The position numbers were made by a program, and so were the translations under genes. The notes under the pieces are model-generated. The model was not told the origin of the DNA. It was given only the letters and a program-made list of their open reading frames with translations, and did not search any database. From Rhizobium sp. Q54 (GTDB taxonomy: Bacteria; Pseudomonadota; Alphaproteobacteria; SMXS01), in assembly GCA_945907245.1 (NCBI GenBank), contig CAMDTB010000012.1, positions 1 to 57,622 of the forward strand: a DNA stretch of 57,622 nt, read 5' to 3'. Below, in pieces: positions 46,711-55,547 of this stretch; positions within the stretch are counted from its first letter, which is position 1; the number at the start of each line of letters is the position of its first letter.

Positions 46711-46824
46711 TACCCGAGTCGTACCGTCGTTTCAGTCCATGCTATCCGGGCGAAGCCGGGGCAATCAATGCCTATATTGCGGCTCACCGCCGCATCAAGG
46801 ACACGTGTCCACGTCCGGGCCGCG

Positions 46825-47454
46825 TCAAGCGGCTTTACTCTGTGGGTCCGGACGCTTCTCGAAAACCTCGTCGATCAGGCCAAACGTCTTGGCATCGGCC
46901 GCGGTCATGAAGTTGTCTCGCTCCAGCGCACGGCGGATCGTCTCGATGTCCTGGCCCGTGTGCTTGACGTATATCTGGTTCAGTCGCTCGCGGATCGCCA
47001 GGATCTCGCGGGCGTGGATTTCGATGTCCGTGGCCTGGCCCTGCGCGCCGCCCGAGGGCTGGTGCAGCATGACGCGGGCGTTCGGGGTGGCGAAGCGGCG
47101 GCCCGGCTCGCCAGCCTGCAGCAGCAGCGACCCCATCGACGCGGCCTGGCCGATGCACACCGTCGACACCGGCGCCTTGATGTACTGCATGGTGTCGTAG
47201 ATCGCGAGGCCGGAGGTCACGATGCCGCCCGGCGAGTTCACGTAGAGGGCGATTTCCTTGCTGGGATTCTCGGCTTCGAGGAACAGCAGCTGGGCGCAGA
47301 TCAGGCTCGAGACATGGTCGTCGATCGGACCGACCAGGAAAATGATGCGCTCCTTGAGCATGCGCGAATAGATGTCGTACGCACGTTCGCCGCGATTGCT
47401 CTGCTCCACCACCATGGGAACGAGCGCGCCGTAGATTTCCAGAGGATCCCTCAT
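46825..47454 (-). CDS. clpP: ATP-dependent Clp protease proteolytic subunit ClpP
   Basis: Serine protease forming the double-ring chamber (209 aa). The catalytic triad is Ser106 ([11 protein letters not shown]), His131 ([12 protein letters not shown]) and Asp180. ATG 47454 ([18 protein letters not shown]) has the strong ribosome site AAGGCGGTGAA; the frame extends 12 codons without support. It is followed by clpX, the usual pair. Confidence 0.97.
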   Translation of the reverse strand: MRDPLEIYGALVPMVVEQSNRGERAYDIYSRMLKERIIFLVGPIDDHVSSLICAQLLFLEAENPSKEIALYVNSPGGIVTSGLAIYDTMQYIKAPVSTVCIGQAASMGSLLLQAGEPGRRFATPNARVMLHQPSGGAQGQATDIEIHAREILAIRERLNQIYVKHTGQDIETIRRALERDNFMTAADAKTFGLIDEVFEKRPDPQSKAA

Positions 47455-47520
47455 TTCACCGCCTTGTAGCCCGTGAAGCCCATCCGCCATCAGATGGGCC
47501 TCGCAATTGAATTGTGAAGA

Positions 47521-47547
47521 GGCAGGACAGATTCAGGGCGTCCTGCC
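47521..47547 (-). terminator. Hairpin after tig
   Basis: GGCAGGAC (47540-47547 on the minus strand) pairs with GTCCTGCC (47521-47528) across 11 nt, followed by TCTTCAC. The T-tract is weak, so it may only partly separate tig from clpP. A second hairpin, GCCCATC/GATGGGC, lies between it and clpP. Confidence 0.4.
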
Positions 47548-47583
47548 CCCCGGTTCCGGACTGACGCGCTTGTCGACCCGGTG

Positions 47584-48927
47584 TTACTTGGAGTCGGCGG
47601 CGGCGTCTTCGTCGGGGTCGCTGAGCAGCGTTTCCCGGTCGACTTCCTTCTCCGTAACTTCGGCCTTATCGAGGATAAAGTCCATGACCTTCTCCTCGAA
47701 AATCGGCGCGCGGACCTGCTGCATCGCGTCCGGATTCTTCTGATAGAATTCGAACACGCGGCGCTCCTGGCCCGGGAAGCGCTGGGCTTCCATCATGATT
47801 GCGCGGTTCAGCTCCTCGGCGGTCACCGTGATCTCGTTGGTGTCGCCGATGTTCGACAGCAGCAGGCCGAGGCGGACGCGGCGCACCGCGATGTCGTTGT
47901 ATTCCGTGCGCAGGTCGGCTTCCGGCTTGTCGGCCGTCTCGAGGGTCTTGCCGTCCTGCTTCAGGCTGGCCTCGAAATCCTGCCAGATCTGGTTGAATTC
48001 CATCTCGACCATGCCTTCCGGCACCGGGAAGTCGTGCATCTCGGCGAGTTGGTCGAGCATGGCCCGCTTCAGCTTCATGCGCGAGACGCGGGTGTAGTCG
48101 GCGGCCACCTGCTCCTTCAGCCGCTCGCGCAGCTGCTCCAGGCTTTCCAGGCCGAGCTTCTTCGCCAGCTCGTCGTCGATCACCGCATCGACCGGCTTCT
48201 TCACTTCCTTGACGGTGACCTCGAAGACGGCGTCCTTGCCAGCGAGGTCTTCCGAGCCGTAGTCGGCCGGGAACGTCACATTGACGTCGCGCTTCTCGTT
48301 GGTCTTGGCGCCGATCAGCTGGTCCTCGAAGCCGGGGATCAGCGAGTTCGATCCCAGCACCAGCTCGTAATCCTCGGCGGTGCCGCCCTCGAAGGGCTCG
48401 CCGTCGCGCTTGCCGACGAAGTCGATGACGACGGCGTCGTCCTTCTTCGCCTTGTAGGTCTTGGCGGCGGCCTTGTAGGCCTTCTGGCCCTCGGCGATGC
48501 GCTTGAGCGCCTCCTCGATGTCGTCGTCGCCGACCGGCGCGGTCTGCTTCTCCAGCTTCACCTTGCTCAGGTCGCCGGGGACGATCTCGGGAAGGACCTC
48601 GACCGAGAGCTTGTACTCCAGGGCGCTGCCGCGTTCGAACGAGGTGATCTCGATGTTCGGGCGCATGGCCGGACGCAGTTCGTTCTTCTCCAGCGCCTCG
48701 CGGGTGGTGTCGTTCACCGTCTCCTCGAGCACCTCGCCCATCAGCGCGTCGCCGTGCAGCTTGCGCAGATGGCCGACCGGCACCTTGCCCGGCCGGAAGC
48801 CCGGCAGGCGGATGCGGCCGGCGAGCTGCTTCAGCTTCTCGTCCAGCTTGTTGTCGATGACATCCGCCTCGACGGTGATGGTGTACTGCCGCTTGAGGCC
48901 TTCGGCGCTGGTTTCGGTCACTTGCAT
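47584..48927 (-). CDS. tig: Trigger factor
   Basis: Ribosome-associated chaperone and peptidyl-prolyl isomerase (447 aa). N-terminal ribosome-binding domain with the signature GFRPGKVPVGHLRK near residue 45. The middle FKBP-type domain (about 155-240) contains DDAVVIDFVGKRDGEPFEGG, and a long helical C-terminal arm follows. ATG 48927 (MQVTETSAEGLKRQY) is the family start; the frame continues upstream through the tRNA-Leu gene, which is certainly not coding. A TATGAT box lies upstream near 48952-48957. Confidence 0.96.
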   Translation of the reverse strand: MQVTETSAEGLKRQYTITVEADVIDNKLDEKLKQLAGRIRLPGFRPGKVPVGHLRKLHGDALMGEVLEETVNDTTREALEKNELRPAMRPNIEITSFERGSALEYKLSVEVLPEIVPGDLSKVKLEKQTAPVGDDDIEEALKRIAEGQKAYKAAAKTYKAKKDDAVVIDFVGKRDGEPFEGGTAEDYELVLGSNSLIPGFEDQLIGAKTNEKRDVNVTFPADYGSEDLAGKDAVFEVTVKEVKKPVDAVIDDELAKKLGLESLEQLRERLKEQVAADYTRVSRMKLKRAMLDQLAEMHDFPVPEGMVEMEFNQIWQDFEASLKQDGKTLETADKPEADLRTEYNDIAVRRVRLGLLLSNIGDTNEITVTAEELNRAIMMEAQRFPGQERRVFEFYQKNPDAMQQVRAPIFEEKVMDFILDKAEVTEKEVDRETLLSDPDEDAAADSK

Positions 48928-48977
48928 GGGAACGTCCGAATTCTGTTGTGCATCATATCCAGGGCGGAGGATCGTGT

Positions 48978-49062
48978 TGGTGCGGGCGAAGGGACTCGAA
49001 CCCCCACGAGTTTCCTCACCGGAACCTAAATCCGGCGCGTCTACCAATTCCGCCACGCCCGC
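48978..49062 (-). tRNA. tRNA-Leu (TAG)
   Basis: An 85-nt class II tRNA with a long variable arm (TGAGGAAACTCG). Acceptor GCGGGCG pairs CGCCCGC, anticodon TAG is in loop TTTAGGT, the T-arm is GGGGGTTCGAGTCCC and CCA is encoded. It lies 50 nt upstream of tig on the same strand. Confidence 0.97.
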
Positions 49063-49158
49063 CAATACACTGGCGCATCCGCGACGATCCCGCCCCGCTC
49101 AGGGGGCGGACGTATAGCACACCTATTTTGTAATGCACCAGCGATCTTGAAGCGACCT

Positions 49159-49854
49159 TCAGGCGGGCTGCGGTGCCCGTGCGCCGGCGCTTCGCCGCAG
49201 GCGGATGCCGCGGCGCACCAGCAGCGCCAGCGCGACCAGCGGCACGCCGAATGCAATGGCCAGGGCGGGCCAGTTCGACACGGCAGGCCGCGCGTCCTGG
49301 CGCAGATCGGCGATGGGTCGCAACGCCGGCGTGGCGCCAAGCGCGCGCGCCCGCGCCTCGAACGCCCGTTCCTCGAGCCAGACCTCGCTGCCGGCGCGCG
49401 TGTCGAGGATCATATGGGTGCCGGAGAGGCCCTTGGGATACAGCTCGCGCAGGCGCACCATTTCGTTGGCGAGGAACCGGGTGCCGAAGACGCGGTCGCC
49501 CGCCACCTGGAGCCGGCGCAGGTCGATGACGAGGATCCTGCCGTCCGGTCCCGAGACATTGCCCTTGTCCGCGCCCTCTTCCACGGTGAAGGCGTAGCCG
49601 TTCGGCAGTGCGATCCGCAGGGCATCCCTGGAGTCATCCGGCAGGGTGACGGACAGGTGCGCGAAGGTGACCGCGCCGATCCATGCCGCAGACAGGAACG
49701 GCAGTAGCACGGCGCGGCGGATGAAGCCGCCGCGGCCCTCGGTCACGCCCCGCATCATCGCCCACGCCGCGAGCGCGAAGACCCCGGCGACAACGGCCGC
49801 GATCGCCATCACGAACAGCCCGATATAGAAAAGGCCGAACGCCAGCGTCATCAT
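49159..49854 (-). CDS. Membrane protein of unknown function, coupled to nnrED
   Basis: I do not recognise this family. The 231-aa protein has two N-terminal hydrophobic helices (about residues 4-33 and 46-64), a soluble domain of about 125 residues containing FTVEEGADKGNVSGPDGRIL and RFLANEMVRLRELYP, then a C-terminal helix (about 194-214) ending in a basic tail RRGIRLRRSAG. ATG 49854 overlaps the nnrED stop by 4 nt (ATGA), so the two are translated together. Base composition and codon use match the neighbours, so it is resident rather than recently acquired. The central domain may be on the periplasmic side, but orientation is uncertain. Confidence 0.75.
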   Translation of the reverse strand: MMTLAFGLFYIGLFVMAIAAVVAGVFALAAWAMMRGVTEGRGGFIRRAVLLPFLSAAWIGAVTFAHLSVTLPDDSRDALRIALPNGYAFTVEEGADKGNVSGPDGRILVIDLRRLQVAGDRVFGTRFLANEMVRLRELYPKGLSGTHMILDTRAGSEVWLEERAFEARARALGATPALRPIADLRQDARPAVSNWPALAIAFGVPLVALALLVRRGIRLRRSAGARAPQPA

Positions 49855-51314
49855 GGAGGAGTGGCGAGTTCGCGCAGCACGGCGGGCAGCATCTCGCTGA
49901 TGTCCTCGGCGATCAGGCCCGGCCCGAACAGGACCGCGGCCTGGCCGTGGAGCCAGGCGCCGGCACACGCGGCCTCGAACGCCGGCATGGACTGGGCCAG
50001 CAGGCCGACGATCAGGCCGGCGAGCACGTCGCCCGACCCGGCGGTCGCCAGCGTCGGCGGCGCGTTGGCGTTGATGACGGCACGGCCGTCCGGTGCGGCG
50101 ATCACCGTATCCGGCCCCTTGAACAGCACGACCGCGCCGGCGCGCGCGGCGGCCGCCCGCGTGCGCTCGAGCTTGCTGCCCCCGGCGAGATCCGGGAACA
50201 GGCGGGAGAATTCGCCGTCATGGGGCGTCAGGACGCAGGGTCCGGCGATGGCGCCGAACAGGTCGGCGGGCGCGCCCTGGAAGCTTGTGATGGCGTCGGC
50301 GTCGATGACGCAGGACCGGCCGGCCCGCAGCGCCTTCAGCGCCGCGTCACGGGTCCCCTCGCCCACGCCGTTGCCCGGCCCGACCAGCACCGCGTTGCGG
50401 CGGCGGTCGGCGAGGATGTCGGCGAAGTCGGTGAAGGGGGCGGTCATCACCGCGTTGAGCTGGGAGGCGTGCGCCACCACCGCGTCGGGCGGACAGGCGA
50501 CCGTCACCAGTCCCGCGCCAGCCCGCAGTGCCGCCCGCGCGCCGAGCCGGGCCGCGCCGCCATGGGCCAGCGGGCCCGAGACGACGATGGCGTGGCCGCG
50601 CCCGTATTTGTGGCCGCCCTCGGCCGGAAACGGGAACACAGGTCGCCACAGCGCCGGGCCGTTCTCCCAGCAGCGCGGGCCGATCTCGTCCAGCACGTCC
50701 GGAGGAATCCCGATGTCGCAGGCATCGACACGGCCGCAGAGAAACTTCGAAGGCGCAAGTACATGAGCTGGTTTCTTGCGAAAGAAGGTGATGCTGTGCG
50801 CCGCCTTGACCGCCGGGCCGAGCACCCTGCCCGTCGAGCCTTCGACACCGCTCGGCACGTCGATGGCGACGACCGGCACACCCGCACTGTTGACCGCCCC
50901 GATCACCTCGGCCGCCACGCCGGTGATCGGCCGGTCGAGCCCGGCGCCGAACAGCGCGTCGACGATCAGGCCCGCGCCCACAAGTAGGTCAACCGACAGC
51001 GGCTCCACCGGGCCGGTCCAGCGCGCCGCCATGCTGGCCGCGTCGCCCTTCAGCCGTGACGGGTCGCCCAGCAGGCCGAGCCGGACGGTCCAGCCCTGCC
51101 GCTGCAGCAGCCGGGCGATGACAAAGCCGTCGCCGCCATTATTGCCCGGGCCGCACAGCACCGCGACGGGCACGCGGTCATAGCGCTCCGCGATGACGCG
51201 CGCGCACGCCCTGCCCGCGTTCTCAATCAGGGTGACGCCCGGCGTGCCGCGCGCGATGGCAAGCGCGTCGGCGCGGTACATCTCCTCGGTGGTCAGCAGT
51301 TCGAGCCCCGTCAT
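49851..51314 (-). CDS. nnrD: Bifunctional NAD(P)H-hydrate epimerase / ADP-dependent NAD(P)H-hydrate dehydratase
   Basis: Repairs damaged NADH and NADPH hydrates (487 aa). The N-terminal NnrE epimerase domain (about 1-215) carries LCGPGNNGGDGFVIARLL. The C-terminal ribokinase-like NnrD domain (about 230-485) has VGPGNGVGEGT, LTPHDGEFSRLFPD and TAGSGDVLAGLIVGLLAQ, covering the substrate and nucleotide sites. It is commonly next to glnB-glnA in alphaproteobacteria; here an aminotransferase gene and tRNA-His lie between. Its end is coupled to a membrane protein of unknown function. Confidence 0.95.
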   Translation of the reverse strand: MTGLELLTTEEMYRADALAIARGTPGVTLIENAGRACARVIAERYDRVPVAVLCGPGNNGGDGFVIARLLQRQGWTVRLGLLGDPSRLKGDAASMAARWTGPVEPLSVDLLVGAGLIVDALFGAGLDRPITGVAAEVIGAVNSAGVPVVAIDVPSGVEGSTGRVLGPAVKAAHSITFFRKKPAHVLAPSKFLCGRVDACDIGIPPDVLDEIGPRCWENGPALWRPVFPFPAEGGHKYGRGHAIVVSGPLAHGGAARLGARAALRAGAGLVTVACPPDAVVAHASQLNAVMTAPFTDFADILADRRRNAVLVGPGNGVGEGTRDAALKALRAGRSCVIDADAITSFQGAPADLFGAIAGPCVLTPHDGEFSRLFPDLAGGSKLERTRAAAARAGAVVLFKGPDTVIAAPDGRAVINANAPPTLATAGSGDVLAGLIVGLLAQSMPAFEAACAGAWLHGQAAVLFGPGLIAEDISEMLPAVLRELATPP

Positions 51315-51373
51315 GTCGCGACTCTACGAGGCATCGCGGCGGACGCCAAAAGATAACGTATGAGAGAGGAAAC

Positions 51374-51450
51374 TGGGGTGGCTGATGGGAATCGAACCCA
51401 CGACCTCAGGTACCACAAACCCGCGCTCTAACCAACTGAGCTACAGCCAC
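51374..51450 (-). tRNA. tRNA-His (GTG)
   Basis: Cloverleaf with anticodon GTG in loop TTGTGGT. Acceptor GTGGCTG pairs CAGCCAC, the discriminator is C and CCA is encoded. The base before the acceptor (51451) is G on the minus strand, giving the G-1:C73 pair that is the histidine identity element. Confidence 0.97.
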
Positions 51451-51463
51451 CACAGGGGCGCAG

Positions 51464-51492
51464 TTCTTACATTGGGTCGCCCCGCCTTGCAA
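51464..51492 (-). promoter_or_regulatory. Predicted sigma-70 promoter of tRNA-His
   Basis: TTGCAA (51487-51492) and TAAGAA (51464-51469) on the minus strand, 17 nt apart. The start would lie about 7 nt before the mature 5' end. It sits just after the terminator of the aminotransferase gene. Confidence 0.5.
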
Positions 51493-51506
51493 CAGCAGAA
51501 CGGGAC

Positions 51507-51549
51507 AAAAACAACCTTGAGCGGTTCAGTCGAGGCTGAACCGCTCAAG
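51507..51549 (-). terminator. Strong rho-independent terminator after the aminotransferase gene
   Basis: A perfect 14-bp stem, CTTGAGCGGTTCAG with CTGAACCGCTCAAG around a 6-nt loop (51516-51549), is followed on the minus strand by GTTGTTTTTG. A second perfect hairpin, GGCAAGGC/GCCTTGCC (51574-51594), lies between it and the stop codon. Two such hairpins in a row look like a REP-type unit reused as a terminator. Confidence 0.8.
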
Positions 51550-51604
51550 GGCATTTCGCCGCGGCTTTCGGCCGGCAAGGCCATACGCCTTGCCTGAAAG
51601 CGCT

Positions 51605-52786
51605 CTACCCGTTCTTGCCCGCGAACGCGCGCAGCCGGGCGATCGCCTCGTCCAGCACCGCATCCTGCTTGCAGAAGCAGAAGCGCACCAGATGGGTCGG
51701 CGGATCCTCCGGATAGAAGGCGCTGACCGGGATCGAGCCGACCCGCGCCTCGCGCACCAGCTTCATGGCGAACTCGACGTCGGTGCCCTCGTTCCACAGC
51801 GGCCGAAAGTCCACATTGGCGAAATAGGTGCCCTGCGACGGCAGCACGTCGAAGCCCACCTCGCGCAGCCCGGCGACCAGCCGGTCGCGCTTGCGCTCCA
51901 TGGCGGCGGCAAGGCCGGCGAAATAGGCGTCCTCCTTGCCGAGGCCGTGTGCGACCGCGGCCTGCAGGCTGGGCGGCGTGGTGAAGGTGATGAACTGGTG
52001 CGCCCTGGCCACCGCGCCGATCAGGTCGGCCGCGCCGGTCAGGTAGCCCACCTTCCAGCCGGTCAGCGAGAACGTCTTGCCCGCCGAGCCGATGCGGATG
52101 GTGCGCGCCGCCATGCCCGGCAAGGTCATCAGCGGCACGTGCCGGCCGCCGGAGAACACCAGGTGCTCGTAGACCTCGTCGCAGACCACATAGGCGTCGT
52201 GCTGGATGGCCAGTTCGGCGATCAGCGCCAGCTCGGCGTCCGAGAACACCTTGCCGGTCGGGTTCATCGGGCTGTTCATCACCAGCAGCTTGGTCTTCGG
52301 CCCGAACGCGGCGCGCAGATCGGCCTCGGGCAGCGACCATTCCGCCGCCGCCGAGTCCGGCGACCGCAGCCGCACCATTCGCGCCGCCGCGCCGGCCAGC
52401 TGGACGATGGGCAGGTAGGAATCATAGACCGGCTCGATCAGCACGGCCTCGTCGCCCGGCCGGAGCAGCGCCAGCAGGCTGGCGGTCAGCGCTTCGGTGG
52501 CGCCGGACGTGACCAGCACCTGGCTCTGCCAGTCCACGTCGAGGCCGTAGAACCGCCTGTTATGAGCGGCGACCGCCTGGCGGAGCGCCGGCAGCCCCAT
52601 CATCGGCGGATACTGGTTCGGCCCTTCGATGGCGGCGCGCGCGGCGGCCTCGCGCACGTCAGCCGGGCCATCCTCGTCCGGAAAGCCTTGGCCCAGATTG
52701 ATGGCGCCGTGCTCCACCGACAGCGCCGACATGACGGTGAAGATGGTCGTCCCCAGTCCGCCGATGACGTCGTTGACCGGCTTCAA
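51605..52786 (-). CDS. Class I/II PLP-dependent aminotransferase
   Basis: Fold-type I aminotransferase (393 aa). PLP-binding Lys237 is in GSAGKTFSLTGWKVG, the Asn175 motif is NSPMNPTGKV, and Asp203 with Tyr206 is in CDEVYEHLVF. The N-terminus INLGQGFPDEDGP is typical of the branch that holds kynurenine/glutamine transaminase, methionine aminotransferase (YbdL) and succinyl-DAP aminotransferase-like enzymes. The exact substrate cannot be assigned from sequence. It is divergent from glnB, so a role in nitrogen metabolism is possible. Confidence 0.9.
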   Translation of the reverse strand: MKPVNDVIGGLGTTIFTVMSALSVEHGAINLGQGFPDEDGPADVREAAARAAIEGPNQYPPMMGLPALRQAVAAHNRRFYGLDVDWQSQVLVTSGATEALTASLLALLRPGDEAVLIEPVYDSYLPIVQLAGAAARMVRLRSPDSAAAEWSLPEADLRAAFGPKTKLLVMNSPMNPTGKVFSDAELALIAELAIQHDAYVVCDEVYEHLVFSGGRHVPLMTLPGMAARTIRIGSAGKTFSLTGWKVGYLTGAADLIGAVARAHQFITFTTPPSLQAAVAHGLGKEDAYFAGLAAAMERKRDRLVAGLREVGFDVLPSQGTYFANVDFRPLWNEGTDVEFAMKLVREARVGSIPVSAFYPEDPPTHLVRFCFCKQDAVLDEAIARLRAFAGKNG

Positions 52787-52818
52787 TGGACCACCTCAGC
52801 GTCTGATACTGCCTCTAA

Positions 52819-53328
<510 letters not shown>

Positions 53329-53372
53329 CTTACCAGCCAACAACTCGAATCGAGAACGAGAGAGGAATATCC

Positions 53373-54782
<1,410 letters not shown>

Positions 54783-54823
54783 CACGAAGAGGCGGGCATC
54801 CCGCCCGCCTCACCTCTACACGG

Positions 54824-54856
54824 AAAGCCCCGGCCTCGCGCCGGGGCTTTCTCTTT
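54824..54856 (+). terminator. Rho-independent terminator of glnB-glnA
   Basis: AAAGCCCCGGC (54824-54834) pairs perfectly with GCCGGGGCTTT (54840-54850) around a 5-nt loop, followed by CTCTTTG. A second GC hairpin, GGCGGGC/GCCCGCC (54791-54807), lies between it and the glnA stop. It may also serve the convergent gene at 54900-55403. Confidence 0.85.
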
Positions 54857-54899
54857 GTGGGGGCTGGATTAGACCAATGTCCGCCACATCAGCTATCCA

Positions 54900-55403
54900 C
54901 TATTCGGCTCGGATCACCTCTGAAATCTTCAAGATCAAACCACTCACATAGTGACAGTAGCCCAAGACCATGATCGCGTCTGGCCACTCTGTCTCGCATT
55001 GCCCGAGCACGCCCACCATAACGTAACGGGTCGATCGCTCGGGCGCGGCATCGAGGATATCGTTCCTGGCATAGATGCCAATTCTCTTGCGGTGGAGGAC
55101 TTCATCTATGTTGGAGCCGGGCTTGTTGCCGTCACGGACACGACCAAACAAGGCTCTTCCAGCCCAAAACCCTTCGACGGCAATGCATTTGCCGTTCAAC
55201 TCGGAAGCGCGTTCCAGCACCTCTCCGAAATTCACCCGAACCGCAGTCTGCATATTGCATATAGCCGGGTCGGACCAAGCACCCGTCACAATGGCTCCGG
55301 GACTGCGTTCTTCGGACATTGCTGGTGACTGAGCGGCTGCGTCGTCACTAGTCAGCATGAGCAGAATGCCCAGGAAAAAACTGGCTACGTAGCGTCTGAC
55401 CAT
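54900..55403 (-). CDS. Small exported protein of unknown function
   Basis: A 167-aa protein with a signal peptide (MVRRYVASFFLGILLML, cleavage near TSDDAAA, residue 24). The mature part has four cysteines (49, 73, 136, 150) that could form two disulfides, and alternating hydrophobic strands such as KCIAVEGFWAGRALFG and RYVMVGVLGQCE, an arrangement that might be an OB-like barrel. I have no family name for it. ATG 55403 gives the signal peptide; the frame is open 24 codons upstream. The gene has lower GC and less GC-biased third positions than its neighbours, so it may be a later arrival. It lies convergent to glnA and divergent from parE. Confidence 0.7.
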   Translation of the reverse strand: MVRRYVASFFLGILLMLTSDDAAAQSPAMSEERSPGAIVTGAWSDPAICNMQTAVRVNFGEVLERASELNGKCIAVEGFWAGRALFGRVRDGNKPGSNIDEVLHRKRIGIYARNDILDAAPERSTRYVMVGVLGQCETEWPDAIMVLGYCHYVSGLILKISEVIRAE

Positions 55404-55504
55404 GACGCAAGCGTATTCATTGTCGGGAGCAACCTTCAACGAAACGTCAGCAGACAGAGCCGGTTCACACAACATATCGAGTGCAGTTCCGCGTCTCGAT
55501 ACCC

Positions 55505-55510
55505 TATAAT
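55505..55510 (+). promoter_or_regulatory. Predicted -10 box of parE
   Basis: A perfect TATAAT lies 38 nt before the parE ATG, in sequence that is otherwise not AT-rich. The matching -35 region (TGCAGT at 55482-55487, 17 nt upstream) is weak, so an activator or another sigma factor may help. Confidence 0.45.
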
Positions 55511-55547
55511 GCGGTGCTCCTGATTCACGCTCCGTTCCAAGGAACCC

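Noticed and set aside
48948-49133. Short plus-strand frame over tRNA-Leu
   Set aside because: Reverse strand of the tRNA-Leu gene.
51385-51597. Plus-strand frame beginning MGIEPTTSGTTNPRSN
   Set aside because: Reverse strand of the tRNA-His gene.
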